A DNA stretch of 64,000 nucleotides from JAICKM01 sp050998805 (GCA_050998805.1 JBPCPV010000025.1:1-64000); one strand, 5' to 3'. Shown: positions 33,881 through 42,819, counted from the first letter of the stretch. The notes: generated by a model from the sequence alone, not told the origin. Numbers and translations: made by a program.

Positions 33881-35014
33881 TCAAAGCGGGTGCTGCTCGG
33901 CGAGGCGCAGGAGGCCGCCCATCAGCGCATCGGTGTCCTGCGAGCGGCCCACGCTGATGCGGAGGTGGTTCGGCAGGTGCGGCGTCGAGAGCGCACGGAG
34001 GAGGATGCCGTCGTGGTCGGCGAGGAAGTCGCGGACGGCGGCGGCGCTGCCCCGGCGCATCGCGCAGAGCAGGAAGTTGGCCTCGGAGGGGTAGGGCTGG
34101 AGGAGGTTCAGCTTGCGGAGGCGGCGGAAGAGGCGGCCCCGCTCTTGGCGCAGCGCCTTGATGTGGGCGAGCAGCGGCGGAAGGTCTTGCAGCGAGGCGA
34201 GCGCGGCAAGCTGGGCGGCGCGGCCCGGCGCGACGGTAGCGCCGCCGAAGAGTGCGGCGGCACGCAGGCGCTCCGCCAATGGGCGCGAACTAAGCAGGTA
34301 GCCGACCGGCAGCCCGCCCAACCCAGCCCAGGACGCGAAGTCGCGCAGCACGATCAGGTTGTCGAACTCGGTGACCAGGGGTGCGACGGTCCGGCCCGCG
34401 AACTCGTAGAGCGACTCGTCTACCAGGATGGGCAGTTCGGCGCGCAGCAGGCGGACCACCTCGGTCGCGGGCATCGTGAGGCCGGTCGGGTCGTTCGGCG
34501 AAGGCACGATAGCCAGCGCGACCGGCTGCTCCCGGAGCACGGCGAGCATCGCGTCAACGTCGGTCTCGAAGCCGCGAGCCGGGCCGGTCTCGATCACCGC
34601 CATGCCGAGGCGGGCGGCGACCGCCGCGTAGAGCGGGCGTGTGGGCGCGGGCACGAGGATCGCCGCGCCTGGGGCCGCGATCTCGCGCAACAGCCGCTCC
34701 AGGCCCTCTGCGGGGCCGGCGCAGACGGTGATGCGCTCGCGGGAGCAAAGGGCATAGGCGTCGAGCGCGGCGCGCAGCTCGCGGGCCTCCGGATCGCCAG
34801 GGCGGTGGAGCGACTCCGCGCTGCCGAGGACTTCGAGCACGCGCAGCGAGGGGCCGTAGGGGTTCTCGTCGCCGTCGAGCCGCAGGATCTCGTCGGGACT
34901 GCGACCGAGGCGGCGCGCGAGGACTTCGAGTGGGAGTTCGAGGTCGCCGCCGCAGCCGTCGGCGGGCATACCGGGCAGATAGGGTTTGTGGATACCGGCG
35001 CTATGCGTAGTCAT
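33881..35014 (-). CDS. HisC-like class I/II aminotransferase lacking the PLP lysine
   Basis: 377 residues from ATG 35014, eight bases after a -10. The fold matches histidinol-phosphate aminotransferase: LDGDENPYGPS, PSPNDPTGLTMP, VDESLYEFAG and C-terminal LRISVGRS. At the site where the PLP lysine lies in FSKAFGLAGLRxGY, this protein has DFASWAGLGGLPVGY: the lysine is Ser228 and the phosphate-contacting Arg is Pro. The codons read cleanly, with no frameshift. It may be a pseudoenzyme or use another chemistry; a true HisC seems unlikely. CobC-like decarboxylases are the other relatives. Confidence 0.7.
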   Translation of the reverse strand: MTTHSAGIHKPYLPGMPADGCGGDLELPLEVLARRLGRSPDEILRLDGDENPYGPSLRVLEVLGSAESLHRPGDPEARELRAALDAYALCSRERITVCAGPAEGLERLLREIAAPGAAILVPAPTRPLYAAVAARLGMAVIETGPARGFETDVDAMLAVLREQPVALAIVPSPNDPTGLTMPATEVVRLLRAELPILVDESLYEFAGRTVAPLVTEFDNLIVLRDFASWAGLGGLPVGYLLSSRPLAERLRAAALFGGATVAPGRAAQLAALASLQDLPPLLAHIKALRQERGRLFRRLRKLNLLQPYPSEANFLLCAMRRGSAAAVRDFLADHDGILLRALSTPHLPNHLRISVGRSQDTDALMGGLLRLAEQHPL

Positions 35015-35020
35015 AGCCGA

Positions 35021-35026
35021 ATTATA
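35021..35026 (-). promoter_or_regulatory. Extended -10 for the HisC-like gene, giving a leaderless mRNA
   Basis: TGGTATAAT on the minus strand with the hexamer ending six bases before the ATG at 35014. Confidence 0.6.
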
Positions 35027-35034
35027 CCAAAACG

Positions 35035-35055
35035 AGTGGTTAGTTGTTAGTGGTC
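35035..35055. repeat. Heptamer array (AGTGGTT x3)
   Basis: AGTGGTT AGTTGTT AGTGGTC, between two divergent genes; same unit as at 13710. Confidence 0.7.
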
Positions 35056-35069
35056 GGAGGGAGGGCATT

Positions 35070-35951
35070 ATGCAGATACGAGCGAACGACTTGGTACTTG
35101 ACATCGGCAGTGGGCACAGCCCGCACCCGCGCGCCGACATACTCTGCGACCGCTATATTGACGACGACACCGAGCGCGGCGGCTCGATCCGCGCCGACCG
35201 CCCGCTGATCGTCGCCGACGCCCACGACCTGCCTTTCAGGGACGGTGCCTTCGATTACGTCGTGACATCCCACATCATCGAACATATGGACGACCCGGTG
35301 CGCTTCTGCCGGGAGCTGATGCGCGTCTCCCACGCGGGGCACATCGCGTCGCCGTCGGAGATCGCCGAGAAGCTCTTCTACTGGCCGTTCCACAAGTGGT
35401 ACGTCAACAAGATCGGCGATACCCTGGTGCTGCACCCGAAGCGCGACGACCCGAACATTTTTGGAGAGCTGTTCGACTACCTCTACGAGTACAACCCCTG
35501 GTATGCCCGCTTCCAGCGCAGCCTGCCCGACCTCTTCTGGATCGAGTACGAGTGGGCCGGGGAGATCAAGATCACGATCCGGGAACATTCGCCGCTCGAC
35601 CTCGACTCTCCGCGCCGCCTGCGACGAATGGTCAAGCCCCGCGAGAGCCTGCCGACAATGCTCTACCGGACTGCGGCCGGCATGGGCGAGATGGTCGTCC
35701 CCCAGGCAGCGATCAATGCCCTGCGCTCGTTGCGCCGAGTAAAGCGTGCGCCCGCGCGGGAGATCGACCTCGAGTCGATCCTGGCCTGCCCTGCCTGCGG
35801 CAGCGCGGTGAAGATGAGCGCCAACGAGGTGCGCTGCACGAACCCCGACTGCGGGGCCGTCTACCCGGTCGAGCGCGGCTTCCCACACATGCTGCTCGAC
35901 CAGGCGTTGCGAGAGCGTCCCGACGCGCCGCACAAGGCGCGCAAAGGATAG
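35070..35951 (+). CDS. SAM-dependent methyltransferase with C-terminal Trm112-like zinc domain
   Basis: 293 residues from ATG 35070 (GGAGGGAGG upstream). Motif I is LVLDIGSGHSPHPRADILCD, followed by VADAHDLPFRDGAFDYVVTS and IIEHMDDPVRFCRELMRV. The tail carries a Trm112-like ribbon (ACPACGSAVKMSANEVRC, then NPDCGAVYPVERGFPHML). Such fusions occur in small-molecule or glycolipid methyltransferases. Substrate unknown. Confidence 0.8.
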   Translation: MQIRANDLVLDIGSGHSPHPRADILCDRYIDDDTERGGSIRADRPLIVADAHDLPFRDGAFDYVVTSHIIEHMDDPVRFCRELMRVSHAGHIASPSEIAEKLFYWPFHKWYVNKIGDTLVLHPKRDDPNIFGELFDYLYEYNPWYARFQRSLPDLFWIEYEWAGEIKITIREHSPLDLDSPRRLRRMVKPRESLPTMLYRTAAGMGEMVVPQAAINALRSLRRVKRAPAREIDLESILACPACGSAVKMSANEVRCTNPDCGAVYPVERGFPHMLLDQALRERPDAPHKARKG

Positions 35952-35985
35952 GACTACGTATACAGCATACAAGGAGGAACTTCTA

Positions 35986-36858
35986 ATGCAAATTGGGATC
36001 GGACTGCCGAATACCGTCACAGGGACGCCCGGCCGGACTCTGATAGAATGGGCGCAGCGCGCCGAGGAGAGAGGGTTTTCGACCCTGACCACGATCGGGC
36101 GGGTAGCGTTCCCCGGATATGAGGAGTTGATCGCACTGACCGCTGCCGCAGCAGTGACGCAGCGGATCGGCCTGCTCACCGACGTCTTGCTGGTACCGAC
36201 CCGCGACCCGGTGATGCTCGCTAAGGAGGCCGCGAGCCTCGATCAGCTGTCCGGCGGGCGGTTCGTGCTCGGCGTCGGGGTCGGCGGGCGCGAGGACGAT
36301 TTCGTAGCGGTCGGGCGCGACATCCATGACCGTGGTAAGCGGATGGACGCCGCTCTGGAGCTGATGCACCGCGCCTGGCAGGGCGAGCCGGTAGCGGGGA
36401 GTCCGGTGCCAGTCGGTCCGATGCCGGTGAACCCGGGCGGAGTGCCACTGATGATCGGGGGCAACACGGACGCGGCGATTGAGCGCGTGGTGCGCTAGGG
36501 TATCGGCTGGACAGCCGGGGGTGGGGGACCGGAAGCCTCCGGTGCCTTCCGTGCCCGTGTCCGCGCGGCCTGGACCGCAGCCGGTCGCCCCGGCGCGCCG
36601 AGGATCGTGGCGCTCGGATATTTCGGGCTAGGCCCCGACGCCCAGGCGAAGAGCGCCGCTTATATCCAGGAGTACTACGGCTTCCTCGGCGAGTGGGCGC
36701 AGAGGATCGCGCAGAGTGTAGCCACGACAGCCGACTCGGTGCGCGACTACGTCAAGGGTTTTGCCGAGGCCGGTGTAGACGAGGTGGTCTTCAGCCCGAC
36801 CATCGGCGACCTGGCCCAGGTCGATCTGCTGGCCGACATCGTGTTCGCCGGAAAGTAG
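35986..36858 (+). pseudogene. LLM-class flavin-dependent oxidoreductase with an in-frame TAG (codon 171)
   Basis: One 290-codon frame interrupted only by TAG at 36496-36498. Before it: IGIGLPNTVTGTPGRTLIEW and LSGGRFVLGVGVGGREDDF. After it, in the same frame: GIGWTAGGGGPEASGAF and IVALGYFGLGPD. Homologues have the luciferase-like barrel using F420 or FMN. The position after ERVVR is usually Trp, so TGG to TAG is the simplest change. TAG ends many healthy genes here, so recoding is unlikely. A possible restart at 36607 would make only a fragment. Confidence 0.8.
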
Positions 36859-36878
36859 CACGCCAAGAGGAGACGCGA

Positions 36879-37415
36879 ATGACACAGATACAAGAGGGCA
36901 GGGCCGCAGGCTCGGTCGAAGAGGCGATGGCTGAGCCGCTGATAGCCGGTGCGGGTGTGGGCGAGGCGACGATAGACCTGCGCGACCCGTCGGGCGGCAT
37001 GGACTTCGCTACCCGCGCGCCGTCCGGCCATGAGTTGGTGATCGACACCGGTGCCGACCACGGCGGGCACGACCTCGGCGTGCAGCCGCTCGAGCTCCTG
37101 CTTGTCGCCCTCGCCGGCTGCACCGGCATGGACGTGATCTCGATCCTCCGCAAGAAGCGGCAGGTCGTGACCGGATACCGGGTGCGGGTCGCCGGAGCGC
37201 AGCAGGAGGACCACCCCCGTGTCTACACCGAGATCGTCGTCCAGCACATAGTCAGTGGGCCGAACCTCGACCCGAAGGCGGTCGCGCGGGCCGTGGAGCT
37301 GTCGGCGACGAAATACTGCCCGGTGAGCGCGATGCTGTCGCACGCCTGCACGCTCACTCACCGATACACAATCGTGCAGGCAGAGGCCGAGCCGGATCCC
37401 GGCGTTCGCTCATAG
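36879..37415 (+). CDS. OsmC/Ohr-family protein
   Basis: 178 residues. The two redox Cys are present in VALAGCTGMDVISIL and SATKYCPVSAML. The family reduces organic hydroperoxides; YhfA-like members are less well defined. The ATG at 36879 follows AAGAGGAG. It lies 20 bp after the broken LLM oxidoreductase and was probably co-transcribed with it. Confidence 0.9.
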   Translation: MTQIQEGRAAGSVEEAMAEPLIAGAGVGEATIDLRDPSGGMDFATRAPSGHELVIDTGADHGGHDLGVQPLELLLVALAGCTGMDVISILRKKRQVVTGYRVRVAGAQQEDHPRVYTEIVVQHIVSGPNLDPKAVARAVELSATKYCPVSAMLSHACTLTHRYTIVQAEAEPDPGVRS

Positions 37416-37418
37416 AAC

Positions 37419-37447
37419 TTGACACGGTGGCGCGTCTGTCTTATAAT
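37419..37447 (+). promoter_or_regulatory. Consensus promoter of the tRNA-Leu/tRNA-Val unit
   Basis: TTGACA (37419-37424), a 17-bp spacer, TATAAT (37442-37447): perfect sigma-70 consensus, 11 bp before the first tRNA. Confidence 0.9.
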
Positions 37448-37458
37448 AGCCTAGTCAC

Positions 37459-37546
37459 GCGGAGGTGGCGGAATTGGCAGACGCGCCAGGTTGAGGGCCT
37501 GGTGACCGTTAAGGTCGTATGGGTTCAAGTCCCATCCCCCGCACCA
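37459..37546 (+). tRNA. tRNA-Leu (anticodon GAG)
   Basis: Class II tRNA of 85 nt plus an encoded CCA (37544-37546). The anticodon stem is CCAGG/CCTGG around TTGAGGG, giving GAG. A long variable arm follows (GACCGTTAAGGTC), and the T-loop is GGGTTCAAGTCCC. The acceptor arm is GCGGAGG/CCCCCGC with one A-C mismatch. Confidence 0.95.
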
Positions 37547-37554
37547 ACTACCGA

Positions 37555-37628
37555 GGAGCCTTAGCTCAGCCGGCCAGAGCAATCGGCTTACATCCGATAG
37601 GTCACAGGTTCGAACCCTGTAGGCTCCA
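37555..37628 (+). tRNA. tRNA-Val (anticodon TAC)
   Basis: 74 nt with a perfect acceptor stem GGAGCCT/AGGCTCC. The anticodon arm ATCGG-CTTACAT-CCGAT gives TAC, and the T-arm is CAGGTTCGAACCCTG. CCA is not encoded. It starts 8 nt after the tRNA-Leu CCA end. Confidence 0.95.
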
Positions 37629-37658
37629 CATCCGAGAACGAACAGCAAATGCAGGGCG

Positions 37659-37690
37659 GAGCCTCCGAATCGGGAGGCTCTTTCCCTTTC
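37659..37690 (+). terminator. Terminator of the tRNA unit
   Basis: Perfect 8-bp stem GAGCCTCC (37659-37666) and GGAGGCTC (37673-37680), followed by TTTCCCTTTC. Confidence 0.7.
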
Positions 37691-37720
37691 CGGCAAGGGC
37701 GCAACATGGGAGGAGCAGCG

Positions 37721-39031
37721 ATGGGCGGAGAAGCGGAACTCTTGCAGAACCTGGTGAGGTTCGACACGACGAACCCTCCGGGAAACGAGGGCGAGTGCAT
37801 CGGATACATCAAGAGGTTGCTCGATGATGCGGGGGTGGAGACCGAGATCCTGGCGCGAGACCGGGCGCGCCCGAACCTGCTGGCGCGCTTGCGGGGGCGG
37901 GGAGACGCGCCGCCGCTCCTCCTACAGGGGCACATTGACGTGGTGACCACTGCGGACCAGGCATGGCGGCACCCGCCGTTCGCGGGCGAGGTTCACGACG
38001 GCTATATCTGGGGCCGGGGGACGCTCGACATGAAGGGCGGCGTGGCTATGATGCTGACGGCCGTGCTACGGGCGCGTGCCGAGGGCGTTGCCCTCCCCGG
38101 CGACGTGCTGCTGGCGGTTTTGAGCGACGAGGAGTCATTCGGAGAGTACGGGGCGGGGTATTTGACTGCGGAGCACGCGGACCGCTTTGCGGGCGTGCGC
38201 TATGCGCTCGGCGAGTTCGGCGGCTTCTGCCTGCATATAGCAGGGCGTCGCTTCTACCCGATCATGGTGGCCGAGAAGAGCCACTGCCGTGTACTGGCGA
38301 CGGTGCGGGGGCCGGGAGGGCACGCATCAAGGCCGTTGCGCGGCGGTGCAATGGCGCGCCTCGGTCGTATGCTCACGACCCTCGACGCCGGCAGGCTGCC
38401 GGTGCATATCACGCCGGTGATGCACGATATGGTTGAGGCGATTGCCGCCGCACTGCCCGAGGAGATCGGCACGCCGATGCGCTGGCTGCTCGACCCGCAG
38501 ACAACCGATGCGGTACTCGACCGACTCGGCCCCCAGGCGGCGATGTTCGACCCCTTACTGCACAACACCGTCAGCCCGACGATCGTGCTCGGCGGTGAGA
38601 AAAGCAATGTGATACCGAGCAAGATAGTGCTGGAGATGGACGGGCGGACGCTGCCCGGCCACAGCCCCGCCGATCTGGAAGCCGAGCTGCGCGCCATGCT
38701 CGGCGACGACGTGGAACTCGATGTGACCGGCGACGACCCCGGCCCGGCGACACCTGACATGGGCCTCTTCCCGACGCTCGCCGCCGCGATACGGGAGGCG
38801 GACCCGGAGGGGATACCGCTCCCCTACATGCTGCCCGCCGTGACCGACGGCAGGTACTTTGCCCGGCTCGGCATCCAGACCTACGGCTTCCTGCCTATGG
38901 CCCTGCCCGCCGACTTCGACTTTTCTGCGGGCATACACGCCGCAGATGAGCGCATCCCGGTCGAGGCGGTCGCGTTCGGCGCGGACGCGATCTACCGCGT
39001 GCTGCAACACTTCGGGGAGGCGGCGAGATGA
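37721..39031 (+). CDS. M20-family metallopeptidase (ArgE/DapE-type)
   Basis: 436 residues from ATG 37721, chosen for GGGAGGAG upstream. Metal-binding residues are seen in LLLQGHIDVVTT (His, Asp), GRGTLDMKGG (Asp), SDEESFGEYG (catalytic and metal Glu) and the dimerisation domain RGPGGHASRPLRGG. Such enzymes hydrolyse N-acyl amino acids or dipeptides with two zinc ions. The substrate is not clear; acetylornithine deacetylase and succinyl-diaminopimelate desuccinylase are the closest types. It overlaps the next gene by 4 bp. Confidence 0.88.
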   Translation: MGGEAELLQNLVRFDTTNPPGNEGECIGYIKRLLDDAGVETEILARDRARPNLLARLRGRGDAPPLLLQGHIDVVTTADQAWRHPPFAGEVHDGYIWGRGTLDMKGGVAMMLTAVLRARAEGVALPGDVLLAVLSDEESFGEYGAGYLTAEHADRFAGVRYALGEFGGFCLHIAGRRFYPIMVAEKSHCRVLATVRGPGGHASRPLRGGAMARLGRMLTTLDAGRLPVHITPVMHDMVEAIAAALPEEIGTPMRWLLDPQTTDAVLDRLGPQAAMFDPLLHNTVSPTIVLGGEKSNVIPSKIVLEMDGRTLPGHSPADLEAELRAMLGDDVELDVTGDDPGPATPDMGLFPTLAAAIREADPEGIPLPYMLPAVTDGRYFARLGIQTYGFLPMALPADFDFSAGIHAADERIPVEAVAFGADAIYRVLQHFGEAAR

Positions 39032-39819
39032 TAGAGCGCCTCGACCATATCGTTATCCTGGTGGACGACCTCGCGGAGGGCATGGAGAGCTACACCGCGC
39101 TCGGCTTCACGGTGACTCCAGGAGGGGAGCACGCCGGTGGGCTGACCCATAACGCGCTCGTCGCCCTTGAGGACGGCAGCTACCTTGAACTGCTGGCCTT
39201 CAGGCATCCGGTCGCATCGGGGGAAGTGCCGGGCGGCCTCTCGGCGCTGACCCGGCGCTGGCTGGAGCGCGCGCCCGCCGGCGAGGGGCTGCTCGACTTC
39301 GCGCTGCTGCCGACCGAGATCAATGCCGACATAGCGGCGGCTGCGGAACGCGGTCTGGCGCTCGAAGGTCCACTGCCGGGCGGGAGGCGGCGGCCCGACG
39401 GCCAGGAGGTGGCATGGTCGCTCGGCATACCCGCCACGCCGGATCTGCCGTTCCTCTGCGCCGATCTGACACCTCGCGAACTCCGCGTCCCCTGTGGGGC
39501 GGCCCGCAAGCACGCAAACGGGGCGGTGGGAGTGGCCGGTGTGAGTGTGGTGGTGCGCGACCTCGACGCGAGCGTGGAGCGGTATCGTGCGCTCTTGGGT
39601 CGGGAGCCAAAACCCGGCACCGCAGCCTCCTCGCCGGGCGCGCGGATTGCCGTCTTCGCCCTGGATGGGCCGAGCATCACGCTTGCCGAGCCGGACGCGA
39701 GCGACAAGGCTCTCCGCAAGCAGTTGGGCACGCGCGGAGAAGGCCCCTACGAGGTGACTCTACACCAACAAGTGAATGCCGGAGTGTTGGCACCCAAGTT
39801 GCTTATTACCGAGCGATAG
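39028..39819 (+). CDS. VOC/glyoxalase-like protein
   Basis: 263 residues with VOC beta-alpha modules: RLDHIVILVDDLAEGMESYT at the start and VSVVVRDLDASVERYRALLG near residue 171. The first half fits the Glyoxalase_3-like domain (ALEDGSYLELLAFRHP). It is translationally coupled to the M20 peptidase by a 4-bp overlap, so it may act on the same compound. Function unknown. Confidence 0.75.
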   Translation: MIERLDHIVILVDDLAEGMESYTALGFTVTPGGEHAGGLTHNALVALEDGSYLELLAFRHPVASGEVPGGLSALTRRWLERAPAGEGLLDFALLPTEINADIAAAAERGLALEGPLPGGRRRPDGQEVAWSLGIPATPDLPFLCADLTPRELRVPCGAARKHANGAVGVAGVSVVVRDLDASVERYRALLGREPKPGTAASSPGARIAVFALDGPSITLAEPDASDKALRKQLGTRGEGPYEVTLHQQVNAGVLAPKLLITER

Positions 39820-39874
39820 GCTCCGATCAGGAGCCGTAGCGAGACAGTGACACCTAGTGGAGCCGGAGGGGCCT

Positions 39875-40855
39875 ATGTCGCTCGCAGAGCAATTTGTCGG
39901 GACTGATTCGCACGGTAGCCCAGAGCGATATGGGGCGCGGGTGCGCTGGCTGGCCGTGATCTACATCGTGCTCGATCTCCTATCGGTGGTCATCATGGGG
40001 TTGATCGTCTGGCGGGAGAGGTTTTTGGTCACCCTGGCGCAGCGTTCCAACGTCGAAACCCTCACCCTACTCATCATCTTCGTGCTCGCGCTCTTCTACC
40101 TAGTCTCGACCGGGCGGGGCTTCTGGGGTGCTCTGCGCCTGTTCCGCTACGATGCACCGATGCTCTGGACGCGCGACAAGAAGGGCCGGCAGGCCATCGA
40201 GGAGCGCAAACAGGCCGCGCTGAAGGACGGCGGCCAGGAGATCTTCGCGTGCTTCGATCAGGCGATCCAGTTGCAAGGGCAGAGCGATACCCCGCTGCGA
40301 TGGAAGGTCGGCGACGATGCTGGGGAGCTTGGCGAGATCGTCGTGCGGGGGGTGAAGGCGACCTACAAGGCGCAGAAAGCCGGGATGAGCAGCAGCATCT
40401 TCGAGTTCTTGGCGAGCCAACTCCGGCACGCCGCGCAGCACCGCGATCCCGATGCCCAACTTGAAGTGACGCAGTGGTCTACGATAGACAAGGATGAGGC
40501 CAGCACCTACGACAGCATGGCCCAGGCGTTCCGGGCGCTGCAACGGCAACTCGGCGACAAAGGCCCGGTCTGGCCGACTATCGAGATCACGACTGGGGAG
40601 GCAGCGGAGATCGGCGAAGCGTTGCGCCGCTTAGTGCCAGAGCTGCGTAACGACTGCTTCCTGCCGGACGTGGAGTACGAAGTAGAGTACAGCGTGCCGA
40701 TTTTGCCGGAGCCGTTGAGCTTCTTACAACTCAGTCGGCACGACAGCCGGGCGGACCCGGTGTTCACGATGGGCTGCGCGGTCGTGATCATGCTGGCGGT
40801 GCTGCTCGTGCTTGCCTTCATTATTTGGTTCCCACCCTGGGTACCGGGAGTCTGA
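39875..40855 (+). CDS. Unknown membrane protein
   Basis: 326 residues from ATG 39875 (GGAGGGG upstream; a GTG 18 bases earlier is less likely). Two helices at about 22-45 and 64-85, then a soluble region of about 200 residues, and a C-terminal helix (VVIMLAVLLVLAFIIWF). No family recognised. It is followed 4 bp later by a lipoprotein gene, suggesting a shared envelope role. Confidence 0.55.
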   Translation: MSLAEQFVGTDSHGSPERYGARVRWLAVIYIVLDLLSVVIMGLIVWRERFLVTLAQRSNVETLTLLIIFVLALFYLVSTGRGFWGALRLFRYDAPMLWTRDKKGRQAIEERKQAALKDGGQEIFACFDQAIQLQGQSDTPLRWKVGDDAGELGEIVVRGVKATYKAQKAGMSSSIFEFLASQLRHAAQHRDPDAQLEVTQWSTIDKDEASTYDSMAQAFRALQRQLGDKGPVWPTIEITTGEAAEIGEALRRLVPELRNDCFLPDVEYEVEYSVPILPEPLSFLQLSRHDSRADPVFTMGCAVVIMLAVLLVLAFIIWFPPWVPGV

Positions 40856-40859
40856 GCGT

Positions 40860-41222
40860 ATGAAGAAGCTGTTCGCTAGAGTGGTGCCGTTGCTGGCTGT
40901 GCTGGTCTTACTGACGGGCTGCCTCGGCCCCAGCCCGGTCGTGGAAAAGCAGACGCTCGTGCCGCCGAGCGCGCCCGGGCAACCCTTCCAGGTCGAGGCC
41001 GTGGTCACGAACCAGGGGCCAGGCGATGGCCAGATACGTGTCACCGCAAGCCTAAAGAATAAGCAGACCGGCGTCACGCTCGCTCGGGGAGATCAGACCG
41101 TTGACCTACGGGAGCACGAGCGCCTGAACGTCGTCATCCCCTTAGACCCGCCGTCCTCCTCCGGGAACCCCGACCCGAAAGATCTGGATGTGGAGGTGAC
41201 GGTCGAGTACCCGGCGCAGTGA
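40860..41222 (+). CDS. Small lipoprotein with CARDB/FxLYD-like beta domain
   Basis: 120 residues. Signal peptide with lipobox (VLVLLTGC). The mature part, VEAVVTNQGPGDGQIRVTAS onwards, has the alternating pattern of an immunoglobulin-like domain such as CARDB. Probably anchored outside the membrane and co-expressed with the preceding membrane protein. Confidence 0.6.
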   Translation: MKKLFARVVPLLAVLVLLTGCLGPSPVVEKQTLVPPSAPGQPFQVEAVVTNQGPGDGQIRVTASLKNKQTGVTLARGDQTVDLREHERLNVVIPLDPPSSSGNPDPKDLDVEVTVEYPAQ

Positions 41223-41233
41223 GCATGGCTCCT

Positions 41234-41262
41234 TTGACAATGGGCGTGAGAGTTCCTATAAT
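41234..41262 (+). promoter_or_regulatory. Consensus promoter
   Basis: TTGACA (41234-41239), 17 bp, TATAAT (41257-41262). It drives the small gene at 41299 and the amidohydrolase. Confidence 0.85.
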
Positions 41263-41298
41263 TGAGGCTATTCACCCCGTCGTCACAGGAGGCGATAT

Positions 41299-41619
41299 TT
41301 GAGCCTGATTGAAAATCTGATGGAGCAGGCGCTGGCTAAATTGGAGCCGGCGGAGCGCACCCAGCTTATGCAGACTATGGCCGAGAAGGCGCTGGCGACG
41401 CTATCGCCGGACGACCGGCGTCTGCTGCTCGAGCATGTCGTGGACCGCTTCATGGAGGGGCTGTCGGCGGAGCAGCAGGGCGCGCTTGTCCGCGAGGTGT
41501 TACCCCACCTGCTCACCCGGCTGCTGGAGGCGGGGAATATGTCGGTGAACGACTTCCTCTGGTCGGCGATGGGCAGCCTCGGGGCTATGGAGGGCAACAC
41601 CAAACCGGAGGGCAAGTGA
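41299..41619 (+). CDS. Small helical protein of unknown function
   Basis: 106 residues from a TTG start with AGGAGG six bases upstream. The sequence is almost all helical and acidic, with repeated helix patterns (SLIENLMEQALAKLEPAER and LSAEQQGALVREVLPHLL). No known family. It ends directly at the amidohydrolase start (GTGA overlap or ATG 3 bp later), so the two are co-translated. Confidence 0.65.
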   Translation: MSLIENLMEQALAKLEPAERTQLMQTMAEKALATLSPDDRRLLLEHVVDRFMEGLSAEQQGALVREVLPHLLTRLLEAGNMSVNDFLWSAMGSLGAMEGNTKPEGK

Positions 41620-41621
41620 GC

Positions 41622-42794
41622 ATGGCGACACGAATACTGGGGGGGGCAAGGGTATTGACGATGGCCGGGCAGATCTTCGATCCCGGCTTCGTTATTCTTG
41701 AGGGTGGGAAGATCGCTGCGGTCGGCGAGATGGCCGACCTGCCGGCGCCCGCGCCGGAGACCGAGACACTGGACCTGCGCGGCAAGTGGCTGCTGCCGGG
41801 GCTGATCGACGCTCATACACATGTCGGTATAGGCGAAATGGGCATGGGCCGCGAAGGGATGGATGTCAACGAGACGACCGACCCGGTAACCCCCCAGGTG
41901 CGCGCGATCGACGCGATCAACCCTGCGGACGACGCCTTCCACGATGCACTCAGCGCGGGGATCACGGCGGTCAACATCATGCCGGGTAGCGGCAATGTCG
42001 TCGGCGGAATGTCTGTCGTCGTGAAGACGCACGGCGAGCGGGTGGATCAGATGGTGGTGCGCCAGCCGTCGGGCATGAAGGCCGCCTTCGGGGAGAACCC
42101 GAAGCGCACACACGGCGATGCGAAGAGGATGCCGGGTACGCGCCTCGGCACAGCCGCCCTTTTCCGCGACCTCTGCGTCCGTACCCAGAACTATATGGCG
42201 AAGCAGGGAGAGAACAGCGCCGACAAGCCCTTCGAGCGCGATCTCCGCCTAGAGCAGATGGCGGCTGTGCTGCGACGCGAGATACCGATGCATATCCACG
42301 CGCACCGCGCCGACGATATACTCACGGCCCTGCGTATCCGCGACGAGTTCGGCTTCGACATGGTGCTCCACCACGCAACCGAGGCGTTCAAGCTGCCCGA
42401 CGAGCTGACCCGCCGCAACATCCCCGCCGTCGTCGGCCCGGTGCTGACCGCGCGCTACAAAGTGGAGCTTAGGGAGCGGACGCTGAAGAACGCCGGCCTC
42501 TTGGTTCGCGCCGGCGTGCTGACCGCGCTCACGACCGATCACTGGGTGGTGCCCATCCAGCATCTTCTCGTCGGCCTCGTGCTCTCGGTGCGCGACGGCC
42601 TTGACCGCGAAGAGGCGCTCAAGTTGGTGACGATCAATCCAGCGATGATCCTCGGCGTGGCCGACCGGCTCGGTTCGCTGGCGGCAGGCAAAGACGCCGA
42701 TGTGGCCGTCTGGTCGGGCGACCCGCTCGACCTCATGCAGCGTGTGGAGCAGGTGTACATCAACGGCGAGCGGGTATACGAGTACCAGCCGTAG
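41622..42794 (+). CDS. Amidohydrolase-family protein (imidazolonepropionase-like)
   Basis: 390 residues. Metal-binding residues include the first HxH (LIDAHTHVGIG), the later IHAHRADD and LHHATEAFKLPDEL, and Asp in ALTTDHWVVP. A VTINPAMILG motif with GKDADVAVW closes the typical fold. These enzymes hydrolyse C-N bonds in cyclic amides or related compounds; the substrate is not apparent. ATG 41622 is preferred over GTG 41616. Its TAG stop lies inside the hairpin repeat at 42791. Confidence 0.8.
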   Translation: MATRILGGARVLTMAGQIFDPGFVILEGGKIAAVGEMADLPAPAPETETLDLRGKWLLPGLIDAHTHVGIGEMGMGREGMDVNETTDPVTPQVRAIDAINPADDAFHDALSAGITAVNIMPGSGNVVGGMSVVVKTHGERVDQMVVRQPSGMKAAFGENPKRTHGDAKRMPGTRLGTAALFRDLCVRTQNYMAKQGENSADKPFERDLRLEQMAAVLRREIPMHIHAHRADDILTALRIRDEFGFDMVLHHATEAFKLPDELTRRNIPAVVGPVLTARYKVELRERTLKNAGLLVRAGVLTALTTDHWVVPIQHLLVGLVLSVRDGLDREEALKLVTINPAMILGVADRLGSLAAGKDADVAVWSGDPLDLMQRVEQVYINGERVYEYQP

Positions 42795-42819
42795 GAGCGA
42801 GTCTCAGACCTGCCCCTAC
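42791..42819. repeat. Hairpin repeat family member between two convergent stops
   Basis: A degenerate copy of the GTAGGGGCCGG...CTCCTAC hairpin seen twice at 55412-55487. It contains the stop of the amidohydrolase and overlaps that of the convergent membrane gene. Confidence 0.65.

Noticed and set aside
36496..36498. TAG recoded as an amino acid (for example pyrrolysine)
   Set aside because: TAG is the normal stop of several intact genes here (rph, amidohydrolase, phosphohexomutase), no suppressor tRNA or PylS-like gene is seen, and the protein families have no special residue there.
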